Below are positions 1-15,000 of a stretch of 64,000 nt of DNA, in pieces. This DNA comes from Mayamaea pseudoterrestris (taxonomy: Eukaryota; Bacillariophyta; Bacillariophyceae; Sellaphorales; Sellaphoraceae), in assembly GCA_027923505.1 (NCBI GenBank), contig BROI01000008.1, positions 124,001-188,000 of the forward strand, given 5' to 3'. Made by a program: the position numbers and the translations under genes. How positions within the stretch are numbered: the stretch's first letter is position 1; every line of letters starts with the position of its first letter. Under the pieces are notes generated by a model. That model did not search any database. It had not been told where the DNA came from and saw nothing but the letters and a program-made list of their open reading frames with translations.

Positions 1-3000
1 CGGTAATGACATTGGTGACAACTTGTCACCAGTCTCAGCCTTCAGATGCCGTGACATTCAAACGCCTTTACAGCAGGCCATGAATATACCCAAATGACAC
101 CAGAATGGTGCCAACATCATTATTCAGGCTGCGCTACAAGCTGGTATGCCTGGCTAGTGTCTAAGGGGACGGCAATGATATTGGTGACAACTTGTCACCA
201 GTCTCAGCCTGCAGATGCCGTGACATTCAAACGCCCCTACAGCAGGCCATGTATACACCCAAATGACACCAGAATTGTGCCAACATCATTATCCAGGCTG
301 CGCTACAAGATGGTATGCCTGGCTAGTGTCTCAGGGGACGGCAATGATATTGGTGACAACTTGTCACCAGTCTCAGCCTGCAGATGCCGTGACATTCAAA
401 CGCCCCTACAGCAGGCCATGTGTATACCCAAATGTCACCAGAAAATTGCCAACATCATTATTCAGGCTGCGCTACAAGATGGTATGCCTGGCTAGTGTCT
501 CAGGGGACGGCAATGATATTGGTGACAACTTGTCACCAGTCTCAGCCTGCAGATGCCGTGACATTCAAACGCCCCTACAGCAGGCCATGTGTATACCCAA
601 ATGACACCAGAATGGTGCCAACATCATTATTCAGGCTGCGCTACAAGATGGTATGCCTGGCTAGTGTCTCAGGGGACGGCAATGATATTGGTGACAACTT
701 GTCACCAGTCTCAGCCTGCAGATGCCGTGACATTCAAACGCCCCTACAGCAGGCCATGTATACACCCAAATGACACCAGAATGGTGCCAACATCATTATC
801 CAGGCTGCGCTACAAGATGGTATGCCTGGCTAGTGTCTCAGGGGACGGCAATGATATTGGTGACAACTTGTCACCAGTCTCAGCCTGCAGATGCCGTGAC
901 ATTCAAACGCCCCTACAGCAGGCCATGTATACACCCAAATGACACCAGAATGGTGCCAACATCATTATTCAGGCTGCGCTACAAGATGGTATGCCTGGCT
1001 AGTGTCTCAGGGGACGGCAATGATATTGGTGACAACTTGTCACCAGTCTCAGCCTGCAGATGCCGTGACATTCAAACGCCCCTACAGCAGGCCATGTATA
1101 CACCCAAATGACACCAGAATGGTGCCAACATCATTATTCAGGCTGCGCTACAAGATGGTATGCCTGGCTAGTGTCTCAGGGGACGGCAATGATATTGGTG
1201 ACAACTTGTCACCAGTCTCAGCCTGCAGATGCCGTGACATTCAAACGCCCCTACAGCAGGCCATGTATACACCCAAATGACACCAGAATGGTGCCAACAT
1301 CATTATTCAGGCTGCGCTACAAGATGGTATGCCTGGCTAGTGTCTCAGGGGACGGCAATGATATTGGTGACAACTTGTCACCAGTCTCAGCCTGCAGATG
1401 CCGTGACATTCAAACGCCCCTACAGCAGGCCATGTATACACCCAAATGACACCAGAATGGTGCCAACATCATTATTCAGGCTGCGCAACAAGATGGTATG
1501 CCTGGCTAGTGTCTCAGGGGACGGCAATGATATTGGTGACAACTTGTCACCAGTCTCAGCCTGCAGATGCCGTGACATTCAAACGCCCCTACAGCAGGCC
1601 ATGTATACCCAAATGACACCAGAATGGTGCCAACATCATTATTCAGGCTGCGCTACAAGATGGTATGCCTGGCTAGTGTCTCAGGGGACGGCAATGATAT
1701 TGGTGACAACTTGTCACCAGTCTCAGCCTGCAGATGCCGTGACATTCAAATGCCCCTACAGCAGGCCATGTATACACCCAAATGACACCAGAATGGTGCC
1801 AACATCATTATTCAGGCTGCGCTACAAGATGGTATGCCTGGCTAGTGTCTCAGGGGACGGCAATGATATTGGTGACAACTTGTCACCAGTCTCAGCCTGC
1901 AGATGCCGTGACATTCAAACGCCCCTACAGCAGGCCATGTATACACCCAAATGACACCAGAATGGTGCCAACATCATTATTCAGGCTGCGCTACAAGATG
2001 GTATGCCTGGCTAGTGTCTCAGGGGACGGCAATGATATTGGTGACAACTTGTCACCAGTCTCAGCCTGCAGATGCCGTGACATTCAAACGCCCCTACAGC
2101 AGGCCATGTATACACCCAAATGACACCAGAATGGTGCCAACATCATTATTCAGGCTGCGCTACAAGATGGTATGCCTGGCTAGTGTCTCAGGGGACGGTC
2201 ATGATATTGGTGACAACTTGTCACCAGTCTCAGCCTGCAGATGCCGTGACATTCAAACGCCCCTACAGCAGGCCATGTATACACCCAAATGACACCAGAA
2301 TGGTGCCAACATCATTATTCAGGCTGCGCTACAAGATGGTATGCCTGGCTAGTGTCTCAGGGGATGGCAATGATATTGGTGACAACTTGTCACCAGTCTC
2401 AGCCTGCAGATGCCGTGACATTCAAACGCCCCTACAGCAGGCCATGTATACACCCAAATGACACCAGAATGGTGCCAACATCATTATTCAGGCTGCGCAA
2501 CAAGATGGTATGCCTGGCTAGTGTCTCAGGGGACGGCAATGATATTGGTGACAACTTGTCACCAGTCTCAGCCTGCAGATGCCGTGACATTCAAACGCCC
2601 CTACAGCAGGCCATGTATACACCCAAATGACACCAGAATGGTGCCAACATCATTATTCAGGCTGCGCTACAAGATGGTATGCCTGGCTAGTGTCTCAGGG
2701 GACGGCAATGATATTGGTGACAACTTGTCACCAGTCTCAGCCCGCAGATGCCGTGACATTCAAACGCCCCTACAGCAGGCCATGTATACACCCAAATGAC
2801 ACCAGAATGGTGCCAACATCATTATTCAGGCTGCGCTACAAGATGGTATGCCTGGCTAGTGTCTCAGGGGACGGCAATGATATTGGTGACAACTTGTCAC
2901 CAGTCTCAGCCTGCAGATGCCGTGACATTCAAACGCCCCTACAGCAGGCCATGTATACACCCAAATGACACCAGAATGGTGCCAACATCATTATTCAGGC

Positions 3001-6000
3001 TGCGCTACAAGATGGTATGCCTGGCTAGTGTCTCAGGGGACGGCAATGATATTGGTGACAACTTGTCACCAGTCTCAGCCTGCAGATGCCGTGACATTCA
3101 AACGCCCCTACAGCAGGCCATGTATACACCCAAATGACACCAGAATGGTGCCAACATCATTATTCAGGCTGCGCAACAAGATGGTATGCCTGGCTAGTGT
3201 CTCAGGGGACGGCAATGATATTGGTGACAACTTGTCACCAGTCTCAGCCTGCAGATGCCGTGACATTCAAACGCCCCTTCAGCAGGCCATGTATACTCCA
3301 AATGACACCAGAATGGTGCCAACGTCATTATTCAGGCTGCGCTACAAGATGGTATGCCTGGCTAGTGTCTCAGGGGACGGCAATGATATTGGTGACAACT
3401 TGTCACCAGTCTCAGCCTGCAGATGCCGTGACATTCAAACGCCCCTACAGCAGGCCATGTATTCACCCAAATGACACCAGAATGGTGCCAACATCATTAT
3501 TCAGGCTGCGCTACAAGATGGTATGCCTGGCTAGTGTCTCAGGGGACGGCAATGATATTGGTGACAACTTGTCACCAGTCTCAGCCTGCAGATGCCGTGA
3601 CATTCAAACGCCCCTACAGCAGGCCATGTATACACCCAAATGACACCAGAATGGTGCCAACATCATTATTCAGGCTGCGCTACAAGATGGTATGCCTGGC
3701 TAGTGTCTCAGGGGACGGCAATGATATTGGTGACAACTTGTCACCAGTCTCAGCCCGCAGATGCCGTGACATTCAAACGCCCCTACAGCAGGCCATGTAT
3801 ACACCCAAATGACACCAGAATGGTGCCAACATCATTATTCAGGCTGCGCTACAAGATGGTATGCCTGGCTAGTGTCTCAGGGGACGGCAATGATATTGGT
3901 GACAACTTGTCACCAGTCTCAGCCTGCAGATGCCGTGACATTCAAACGCCCCTACAGCAAGACGTGTAGATGCCCAAATGACACCAGAATGGTGCCAACA
4001 TCATTATTCAGGCTGCGCTACAAGATGGTATGCCTGGCTAGTGTCTCAGGGGACGGCAATGATATTGGTGACAACTTGTCACCAGTCTCAGCCTGCAGAT
4101 GCCGTGACATTCAAATGCCCCTACAGCAGGCCATGTATACACCCAAATGACACCAGAATGGTGCCAACATCATTATTCAGGCTGCGCTACAAGATGGTAT
4201 GCCTGGCTAGTGTCTCAGGGGACGGCAATGATATTGGTGACAACTTGTCACCAGTCTCAGCCTGCAGATGCCGTGACATTCAAACGCCCCTACAGCAGGC
4301 CATGTATACACCCAAATGACACCAGAATGGTGCCAACATCATTATTCAGGCTGCGCAACAAGATGGTATGCCTGGCTAGTGTCTCAGGGGACGGCAATGA
4401 TATTGGTGACAACTTGTCACCAGTCTCAGCCTGCAGATGCCGTGACATTCAAACGCCCCTACAGCAGGCCATGTATACCCCCAAATGACACCAGAATGGT
4501 GCCAACATCATTATTCAGGCTGCGCAACAAGATGGTATGCCTGGCTAGTGTCTCAGGGGACGGCAATGATATTGGTGACAACTTGTCACCAGTCTCAGCC
4601 TGCAGATGCCGTGACATTCAAACGCCCCTACAGCAGGCCCTGTATACACCAAAATGACACCAGAATGGTGCCAACATCATTATTCAGGCTGCGCTACAAG
4701 ATGGTATGCCTGGCTAGTGTCTCAGGGGACGGCAATGATATTGGTGACAACTTGTCACCAGTCTCAGCCTGCAGATGCCGTGACATTCAAACGCCCCTAC
4801 AGCAGGCCATGTATACACCCAAATGACACCAGAATGGTGCCAACATCATTATTCAGGCTGCGCTACAAGATGGTATGCCTGGCTAGTGTCTCAGGGGACG
4901 GCAATGATATTGGTGACAACTTGTCACCAGTCTCAGCCTGCAGATGCCGTGACATTCAAACGCCCCTACAGCAGGCCATGTATACACCCAAATGACACCA
5001 GAATGGTGCCAACATCATTATTCAGGCTGCGCTACAAGATGGTATGCCTGGCTAGTGTCTCAGGGGACGGCAATGATATTGGTGACAACTTGTCACCAGT
5101 CTCAGCCTGCAGATGCCGTGACATTCAAACGCCCCTACAGCAGGCCATGTATACACCCAAATGACACCAGAATGGTGCCAACATCATTATTCAGGCTGCG
5201 CTACAAGATGGTATGCCTGGCTAGTGTCTCAGGGGACGGCAATGATATTGGTGACAACTTGTCACCAGTCTCAGCCTGCAGATGCCGTGACATTCAAACG
5301 CCCCTACAGCAGGCCATGTAGTACACCAAAATGACACCAGAATGGTGCCAACATCATTATTCAGGCTGCGCTACAAGATGGTATGCCTGGCTAGTGTCTC
5401 AGGGGACGGCAATGATATTGGTGACAACTTGTCACCAGTCTCAGCCTGCAGATGCCGTGACATTCAAACGCCCCTACAGCAGGCCATGTATACACCCAAA
5501 TGACACCAGAATGGTGCCAACATCATTATTCAGGCTGCGCTACAAGATGGTATGCCTGGCTAGTGTCTCAGGGGACGGCAATGATATTGGTGACAACTTG
5601 TCACCAGTCTCAGCCTGCAGATGCCGTGACATTCAAACGCCCCTACAGCAGGCCATGTATACACCCAAATGACACCAGAATGGTGCCAACATCATTATTC
5701 AGGCTGCGCTACAAGATGGTATGCCTGGCTAGTGTCTCAGGGGACGGCAATGATATTGGTGACAACTTGTCACCAGTCTCAGCCTGCAGATGCCGTGACA
5801 TTCAAACGCCCCTACAGCAGGCCATGTATACACCAAAATGACACCAGAATGGTGCCAACATCATTATTCAGGCTGCGCTACAAGATGGTATGCCTGGCTA
5901 GTGTCTCAGGGGACGGCAATGATATTGGTGACAACTTGTCACCAGTCTCAGCCTGCAGATGCCGTGACATTCAAACGCCCCTACAGCAGGCCATGTATAC

Positions 6001-9000
6001 ACCCAAAATACACCAGAATGGTGCCAACATCATTATTCAGGCTGCGCAACAAGATGGTATGCCTGGCTAGTGTCTCAGGGGACGGCAATGATATTGGTGA
6101 CAACTTGTCACCAGTCTCAGCCTGCAGATGCCGTGACATTCAAACGCCCCTACAGCAGGCCATGTATACACCCAAATGACACCAGAATGGTGCCAACATC
6201 ATTATTCAGGCTGCGCTACAAGATGGTATGCCTGGCTAGTGTCTCAAGGGACAGCAATGATATTGGTGACAACTTGTCACCAGTCTCATCAGGCTGCAGA
6301 TGCCGTGACACTCAAACGCCCCTACAGCAGGCCATGTATACACTTAAATGACACCAGAATGGTGCCAACATCATTATTCAGGCTGCGCTACAAGATGGTA
6401 TGCCTGGCTAGTGTCTCAGGGGACGGCAATGATATTGGTGACAACTTGTCACCAGTCTCAGCCTGCAGATGCCGTGACATTCAAACGCCCCTACAGCAGG
6501 CCATGTATACACCCAAATGACACCAGAATGGTGCCAACATCATTATTCAGGCTGCGCAACAAGATGGTATGCCTGGCTAGTGTCTCAGGGGACGGCAATG
6601 ATATTGGTGACAACTTGTCACCAGTCTCAGCCTGCAGATGCCGTGACATTCAAACGCCCCTACAGCAGGCCCTGTATACACCCAAATGACACCAGAATGG
6701 TGCCAACATCATTATTCAGGCTGCGCTACAAGATGGTATGCCTGGCTAGTGTCTCAGGGGATGGCAATGATATTGGTGACAACTTGTCACCAGTCTCAGC
6801 CCGCAGATGCCGTGACATTCAAACGCCCCTACAGCAGGCCATGTATACACCCAAATGACACCAGAATGGTGCCAACATCATTATTCAGGCTGCGCAACAA
6901 GATGGTATGCCTGGCTAGTGTCTCAGGGGACGGCAATGATATTGGTGACAACTTGTCACCAGTCTCAGCCTGCAGATGCCGTGACATTCAAACGCCCCTA
7001 CAGCAGGCCATGTATACACCCAAATGACACCAGAATGGTGCCAACATCATTATTCAGGCTGCGCAACAAGATGGTATGCCTGGCTAGTGTCTCAGGGGAC
7101 GGCAATGATATTGGTGACAACTTGTCACCAGTCTCAGCCCGCGGATGCTGTGACATTCAAACGCCCCTACAGCAGGCCATGAATATACCCAAATGACACC
7201 AGATTGGTGCCAACATCATTATTCAGGCTGCGCTACAAGATGGTATGCCTGGCTAGTGTCTCAGGGGACGGCAATGATATTGGTGACAACTTGTCACCAG
7301 TCTCAGCCTGCGGATGCCGTGACATTCAAACGCCCCTACAGCAGGCCATGTATACACCCAAATGACACCAGAATGGTGCCAACATCATTATTCAGGCTGC
7401 GCTACAAGATGGTATGCCTGGCTAGTGTCTCAGGGGACGGCAATGATATTGGTGACAACTTGTCACCAGTCTCAGCCTGCAGATGCCGTGACATTCAAAC
7501 GCCCCTACAGCAGGCATCTTATACACCCAAATGACACCAGAATGGTGCCAACATCATTATTCAGGCTGCGCTACAAGATGGTATGCCTGGCTAGTGTCTC
7601 AGGGGACGGCAATGATATTGGTGACAACTTGTCACCAGTCTCAGCCTGCAGATGCCGTGACATTCAAACGCCCCTACAGCAGGCCCTGTAGGTACACCAA
7701 AATGACACCAGAATGTTGCCAACATCATTATTCAGGCTGCGCTACAAGATGGTATGCCTGGCTAGTGTCTCAGGGGACGGCAATGATATTGGTGACAACT
7801 TGTCACCAGTCTCAGCCTGCAGATGCCGTGACATTCAAACGCCCCTACAGCAGGCCATGTATACACCCAAATGACACCAGAATGGTGCCAACATCATTAT
7901 TCAGGCTGCGCAACAAGATGGTATGCCTGGCTAGTGTCTCAGGGGACGGCAATGATATTGGTGACAACTTGTCACCAGTCTCAGCCTGCAGATGCCGTGA
8001 CATTCAAACGCCCCTACAGCAGGCCATGTATACACCCAAATGACACCAGAATGGTGCCAACATCATTATTCAGGCTGCGCTACAAGATGGTATGCCTGGC
8101 TAGTGTCTCAGGGGACGGCAATGATATTGGTGACAACTTGTCACCAGTCTCAGCCTGCAGATGCCGTGACATTCAAACGCCCCTACAGCAGGCCCTGTAT
8201 GCACCCAAATGACACCAGAATGGTGCCAACATCATTATTCAGGCTGCGCAACAAGATGGTATGCCTGGCTAGTGTCTCAGGGGATGGCAATGATATTGGT
8301 GACAACTTGTCACCAGTCTCAGCCTGCAGATGCCGTGACATTCAAACGCCCCTACAGCAGGCCATGTATACACCCAAATGACACCAGAATGGTGCCAACA
8401 TCATTATTCAGGCTGCGCTACAAGATGGTATGCCTGGCTAGTGTCTCAGGGGACGGCAATGATATTGGTGACAACTTGTCACCAGTCTCAGCCTGCAGAT
8501 GCCGTGACATTCAAACGCCCCTACAGCAGGCCATGTATACACCCAAATGACACCAGAATGGTGCCAACATCATTATTCAGGCTGCGCAACAAGATGGTAT
8601 GCCTGGCTAGTGTCTCAGGGGACGGCAATGATATTGGTGACAACTTGTCACCAGTCTCAGCCCGCAGATGCCGTGACATTCAAACGCCCCTACAGCAGAA
8701 CCAGGGCCATTACTGGTCAATAGCACCACCAAACCCTGACACCAGAGCACATTACCGCAACAAGATGGTATGCCTGGCTAGTGTCTCAGGGGACGGCAAT
8801 GATATTGGTGACAACTTGTCACCAGTCTCAGCCTGCAGATGCCGTGACATTCAAACGCCCCTACAGCAGGCCATGTATACACCCAAATGACACCAGAATG
8901 GTGCCAACATCATTATTCAGGCTGCGCTACAAGATGGTATGCCTGGCTAGTGTCTCAGGGGACGGCAATGATATTGGTGACAACTTGTCACCAGTCTCAG

Positions 9001-12000
9001 CCTGCAGATGCCGTGACATTCAAACGCCCCTACAGCAGGCCATGTATACACCCAAATGACACCAGAATGGTGCCAACATCATTATTCAGGCTGCGCTACA
9101 AGATGGTATGCCTGGCTAGTGTCTCAGGGGACGGCAATGATATTGGTGACAACTTGTCACCAGTCTCAGCCTGCAGATGCCGTGACATTCAAACGCCCCT
9201 ACAGCGAGGCCATGTATACACCCAAATGACACCAGAATGGTGCCAACATCATTATTCAGGCTGCGCAACAAGATGGTATGCCTGGCTAGTGTCTCAGGGG
9301 ACGGCAATGATATTGGTGACAACTTGTCACCAGTCTCAGCCTGCAGATGCCGTGACATTCAAACGCCCCTACAGCAGGCCATGTATACACCCAAATGACA
9401 CCAGAATGGTGCCAACATCATTATTCAGGCTGCGCTACAAGATGGTATGCCTGGCTAGTGTCTCAGGGGACGGCAATGATATTGGTGACAACTTGTCACC
9501 AGTCTCAGCCTGCAGATGCCGTGACATTCAAACGCCCCTACAGCAGGCCATGTATACACCCAAATGACACCAGAATGGTGCCAACATCATTATTCAGGCT
9601 GCGCTACAAGATGATATGCCTGGCTCGTGTCTCAGGGGACGGCAATGATATTGGTGACAACTTGTCACCAGTCTCAGCCTGCAGATGCCGTGACATTCAA
9701 ACGCCCCTACAGCAGGCCCTGTAGGTGCCCAAAATACACCAGAATGGTGCCAACATCATTATTCAGGCTGCGCTACAAGATGGTATGCCTGGCTAGTGTC
9801 TCAGGGGACGGCAATGATATTGGTGACAACTTGTCACCAGTCTCAGCCTGCAGATGCCGTGACATTCAAACGCCCCTACAGCACGCCATGTACACACCCA
9901 AATGACACCAGAATGGTGCCAACATCATTATTCAGGCTGCGCTACAAGATGGTATGCCTGGCTAGTGTCTCAGGGGACGGCAATGATATTGGTGACAACT
10001 TGTCACCAGTCTCAGCCTGCAGATGCCGTGACATTCAAACGCCCCTACAGCAGGCCATGTATATACCCAAATGACACCAGAATGGTGCCAACATCATTAT
10101 TCAGGCTGCGCTACAAGATGGTATGCCTGGCTAGTGTCTCAGGGGACGGCAATGATATTGGTGACAACTTGTCACCAGTCTCAGCCCGCAGATGCCGTGA
10201 CATTCAAACGCCCCTACAGCAGGCCCATGTAAGCCCAAAATGACACCAGAATGGTGCCAACATCATTATTCAGGCTGCGCTACAAGATGGTATGCCTGGC
10301 TAGTGTCTCAGGGGACGGCAATGATATTGGTGACAACTTGTCACCAGTCTCAGCCGCAGATGCCGTGACATTCAAACGCCCCTACAGCAGGCCATGTACC
10401 CAAATAACCAAGGTGCCAACCATATCATTATTCAGGCTGCGCAACAAGATGGTATGCCTGGCTAGTGTCTCAGGGGACGGCAATGATATTGGTGACAACT
10501 TGTCACCAGTCTCAGCCTGCAGATGCCGTGACATTCAAACGCCCCTACAGCAGGCCCTGTATATGCCCAAATGACACCAGAATGGTGCCAACATCATTAT
10601 TCAGGCTGCGCTACAAGATGGTATGCCTGGCTAGTGTCTCAGGGGACGGCAATGATATTGGTGACAACTTGTCACCAGTCTCAGCCTGCAGATGCCGTGA
10701 CATTCAAACGCCCCTACAGCAAGCCCTGTAGGTGCCCAAATGATACCAGAATGGTGCCAACATCATTATTCAGGCTGCGCTACAAGATGGTATGCCTGGC
10801 TAGTGTCTCAGGGGACGGTAATGATATTGGTGACAACTTGTCACCAGTCTCAGCCTGCAGATGCCGTGACATTCAAATGCCCCTACAGCAGGCCATGTAT
10901 ACACCCAAATGACACCAGAATGGTGCCAACATCATTATTCAGGCTGCGCTACAAGATGGTATGCCTGGCTAGTGTCTCAGGGGATGGCAATGATATTGGT
11001 GACAACTTGTCACCAGTCTCAGCCCGCAGATGCCGTGACATTCAAACGCCCCTACAGCAGGCCATGTATACACCCAAATGACACCAGAATGGTGCCAACA
11101 TCATTATTCAGGCTGCGCTACAAGATGGTATGCCTGGCTAGTGTCTCAGGGGACGGCAATGATATTGGTGACAACTTGTCACCAGTCTCAGCCTGCAGAT
11201 GCCGTGACATTCAAATGCCCCTACAGCAGGCCATGTATACACCCAAATGACACCAGAATGGTGCCAACATCATTATTCAGGCTGCGCTACAAGATGGTAT
11301 GCCTGGCTAGTGTCTCAGGGGACGGCAATGATATTGGTGACAACTTGTCACCAGTCTCAGCCTGCAGATGCCGTGACATTCAAACGCCCCTACAGCAGGC
11401 CATGTGTATACCCAAATGACACCAGAATGGTGCCAACATCATTATTCAGGCTGCGCTACAAGATGGTATGCCTGGCTAGTGTCTCAGGGGACGGCAATGA
11501 TATTGGTGACAACTTGTCACCAGTCTCAGCCCGCAGATGCCGTGACATTCAAACGCCCCTACAGCAGGCCATGTATACACCCAAATGACACCAGAATGGT
11601 GCCAACATCATTATTCAGGCTGCGCTACAAGATGGTATGCCTGGCACGCTACAAGATGGTATGCCTGGCTAGTGTCTCAGGGGACGGCAATGATATTGGT
11701 GACAACTTGTCACCAGTCTCAGCCTGCAGATGCCGTGACATTCAAACGCCCCTACAGCAGGCCATGTATACACCCAAATGACACCAGAATGGTGCCAACA
11801 TCATTATTCAGGCTGCGCAACAAGATGGTATGCCTGGCTAGTGTCTCAGGGGACGGCAATGATATTGGTGACAACTTGTCACCAGTCTCAGCCTGCAGAT
11901 GCCGTGACATTCAAACGCCCCTACAGCAGGCCATGTATACACCCAAATGACACCAGAATGGTGCCAACATCATTATTCAGGCTGCGCAACAAGATGGTAT

Positions 12001-15000
12001 GCCTGGCTAGTGTCTCAGGGGACGGCAATGATATTGGTGACAACTTGTCACCAGTCTCAGCCTGCAGATGCCGTGACATTCAAACGCCCCTACAGCAGGC
12101 CATGTATACACCCAAATGACACCAGAATGGTGCCAACATCATTATTCAGGCTGCGCTACAAGATGGTATGCCTGGCTAGTGTCTCAGGGGACGGCAATGA
12201 TATTGGTGACAACTTGTCACCAGTCTCAGCCTGCAGATGCCGTGACATTCAAACGCCCCTACAGCAGGCCATGTATACACCCAAATGACACCAGAATGGT
12301 GCCAACATCATTATTCAGGCTGCGCTACAAGATGGTATGCCTGGCTAGTGTCTCAGGGGACGGCAATGATATTGGTGACAACTTGTCACCAGTCTCAGCC
12401 TGCAGATGCCGTGACATTCAAACGCCCCTACAGCAGGCCATGTATACACCCAAATGACACCAGAATGGTGCCAACATCATTATTCAGGCTGCGCAACAAG
12501 ATGGTATGCCTGGCTAGTGTCTCAGGGGACGGCAATGATATTGGTGACAACTTGTCACCAGTCTCAGCCTGCAGATGCCGTGACATTCAAACGCCCCTAC
12601 AGCAGGCCATGTATACAACCAAATAACACCAGAATGGTGCCAACATCATTATTCAGGCTGCGCTACAAGATGGTATGCCTGGCTAGTGTCTCAGGGGACG
12701 GCAATGATATTGGTGACAACTTGTCACCAGTCTCAGCCTGCAGATGCCGTGACATTCAAACGCCCCTACAGCAGGCCATGTATACACCCAAATGACACCA
12801 GAATGGTGCCAACATCATTATTCAGGCTGCGCTACAAGATGGTATGCCTGGCTAGTGTCTCAGGGGACGGCAATGATATTGGTGACAACTTGTCACCAGT
12901 CTCAGCCTGCAGATGCCGTGACATTCAAACGCCCCTACAGCAGGCCATGTATACACCCAAATGACACCAGAATGGTGCCAACATCATTATTCAGGCTGCG
13001 CAACAAGATGGTATGCCTGGCTAGTGTCTCAGGGGACGGCAATGATATTGGTGACAACTTGTCACCAGTCTCAGCCTGCAGATGCCGTGACATTCAAACG
13101 CCCCTACAGCAGGCCATGTAGGTGCCCAAAATACACCAGAATGGTGCCAACATCATTATTCAGGCTGCGCTACAAGATGGTATGCCTGGCTAGTGTCTCA
13201 GGGGACGGCAATGATATTGGTGACAACTTGTCACCAGTCTCAGCCTGCAGATGCCGTGACATTCAAACGCCCCTACAGCAGGCCATGTATACAACCAAAT
13301 AACACCAGAATGGTGCCAACATCATTATTCAGGCTGAGCTACAAGATGGTATGCCTGGCTAGTGTCTCAGGGGACGGCAATGATATTGGTGACAACTTGT
13401 CACCAGTCTCAGCCTGCAGATGCCGTGACATTCAAATGCCCCTACAGCAGGCCATGTATACACCAAATGACACCAGAATGGTGCCAACATCATTATTCAG
13501 GCTGCGCTACAAGATGGTATGCCTGGCTAGTGTCTCAGGGGACGGCAATGATATTGGTGACAACTTGTCACCAGTCTCAGCCCGCAGATGCCGTGACATT
13601 CAAATGCCCCTACAGCAGGCCATGTATACACCCAAATGACACCAGAATGGTGCCAACATCATTATTCAGGCTGCGCTACAAGATGGTATGCCTGGCTAGT
13701 GTCTCAGGGGACGGCAATGATATTGGTGACAACTTGTCACCAGTCTCAGCCTGCAGATGCCGTGACATTCAAACGCCCCTACAGCAGGCCATGTATACAC
13801 CCAAATGACACCAGAATGGTGCCAACATCATTATTCAGGCTGCGCTACAAGATGGTATGCCTGGCTAGTGTCTCAGGGGACGGCAATGATATTGGTGACA
13901 ACTTGTCACCAGTCTCAGCCCGCAGATGCCGTGACATTCAAACGCCCCTACAGCAGGCCATGGTACACCCAAATGACACCAGAATGGTGCCAACATCATT
14001 ATTCAGGCTGCGCTACAAGATGGTATGCCTGGCTAGTGTCTCAGGGGACGGCAATGATATTGGTGACAACTTGTCACCAGTCTCAGCCTGCAGATGCCGT
14101 GACATTCAAACGCCCCTACAGCAGGCCATGTATACACCCAAATGACACCAGAATGGTGCCAACATCATTATTCAGGCTGCGCTACAAGATGGTATGCCTG
14201 GCTAGTGTCTCAGGGGACGGCAATGATATTGGTGACAACTTGTCACCAGTCTCAGCCTGCAGATGCCGTGACATTCAAACGCCCCTACAGCAGGCCATGT
14301 ATACACCCAAATGACACCAGAATGGTGCCAACATCATTATTCAGGCTGCGCTACAAGATGGTATGCCTGGCTAGTGTCTCAGGGGACGGCAATGATATTG
14401 GTGACAACTTGTCACCAGTCTCAGCCTGCAGATGCCGTGACATTCAAACGCCCCTACAGCAGGCCATGTATACACCCAAATGACACCAGAATGGTGCCAA
14501 CATCATTATTCAGGCTGCGCTACAAGATGGTATGCCTGGCTAGTGTCTCAGGGGACGGCAATGATATTGGTGACAACTTGTCACCAGTCTCAGCCTGCAG
14601 ATGCCGTGACATTCAAACGCCCCTACAGCAGGCCATGTATACACCCAAATGACACCAGAATGGTGCCAACATCATTATTCAGGCTGCGCTACAAGATGGT
14701 ATGCCTGGCTAGTGTCTCAGGGGACGGCAATGATATTGGTGACAACTTGTCACCAGTCTCAGCCTGCAGATGCCGTGACATTCAAACGCCCCTACAGCAG
14801 GCCATGTATACACCCAAATGACACCAGAATGGTGCCAACATCATTATTCAGGCTGCGCTACAAGATGGTATGCCTGGCTAGTGTCTCAGGGGACGGCAAT
14901 GATATTGGTGACAACTTGTCACCAGTCTCAGCCTGCAGATGCCGTGACATTCAAACGCCCCTACAGCAGGCCATGTATACACCCAAATGACACCAGAATG

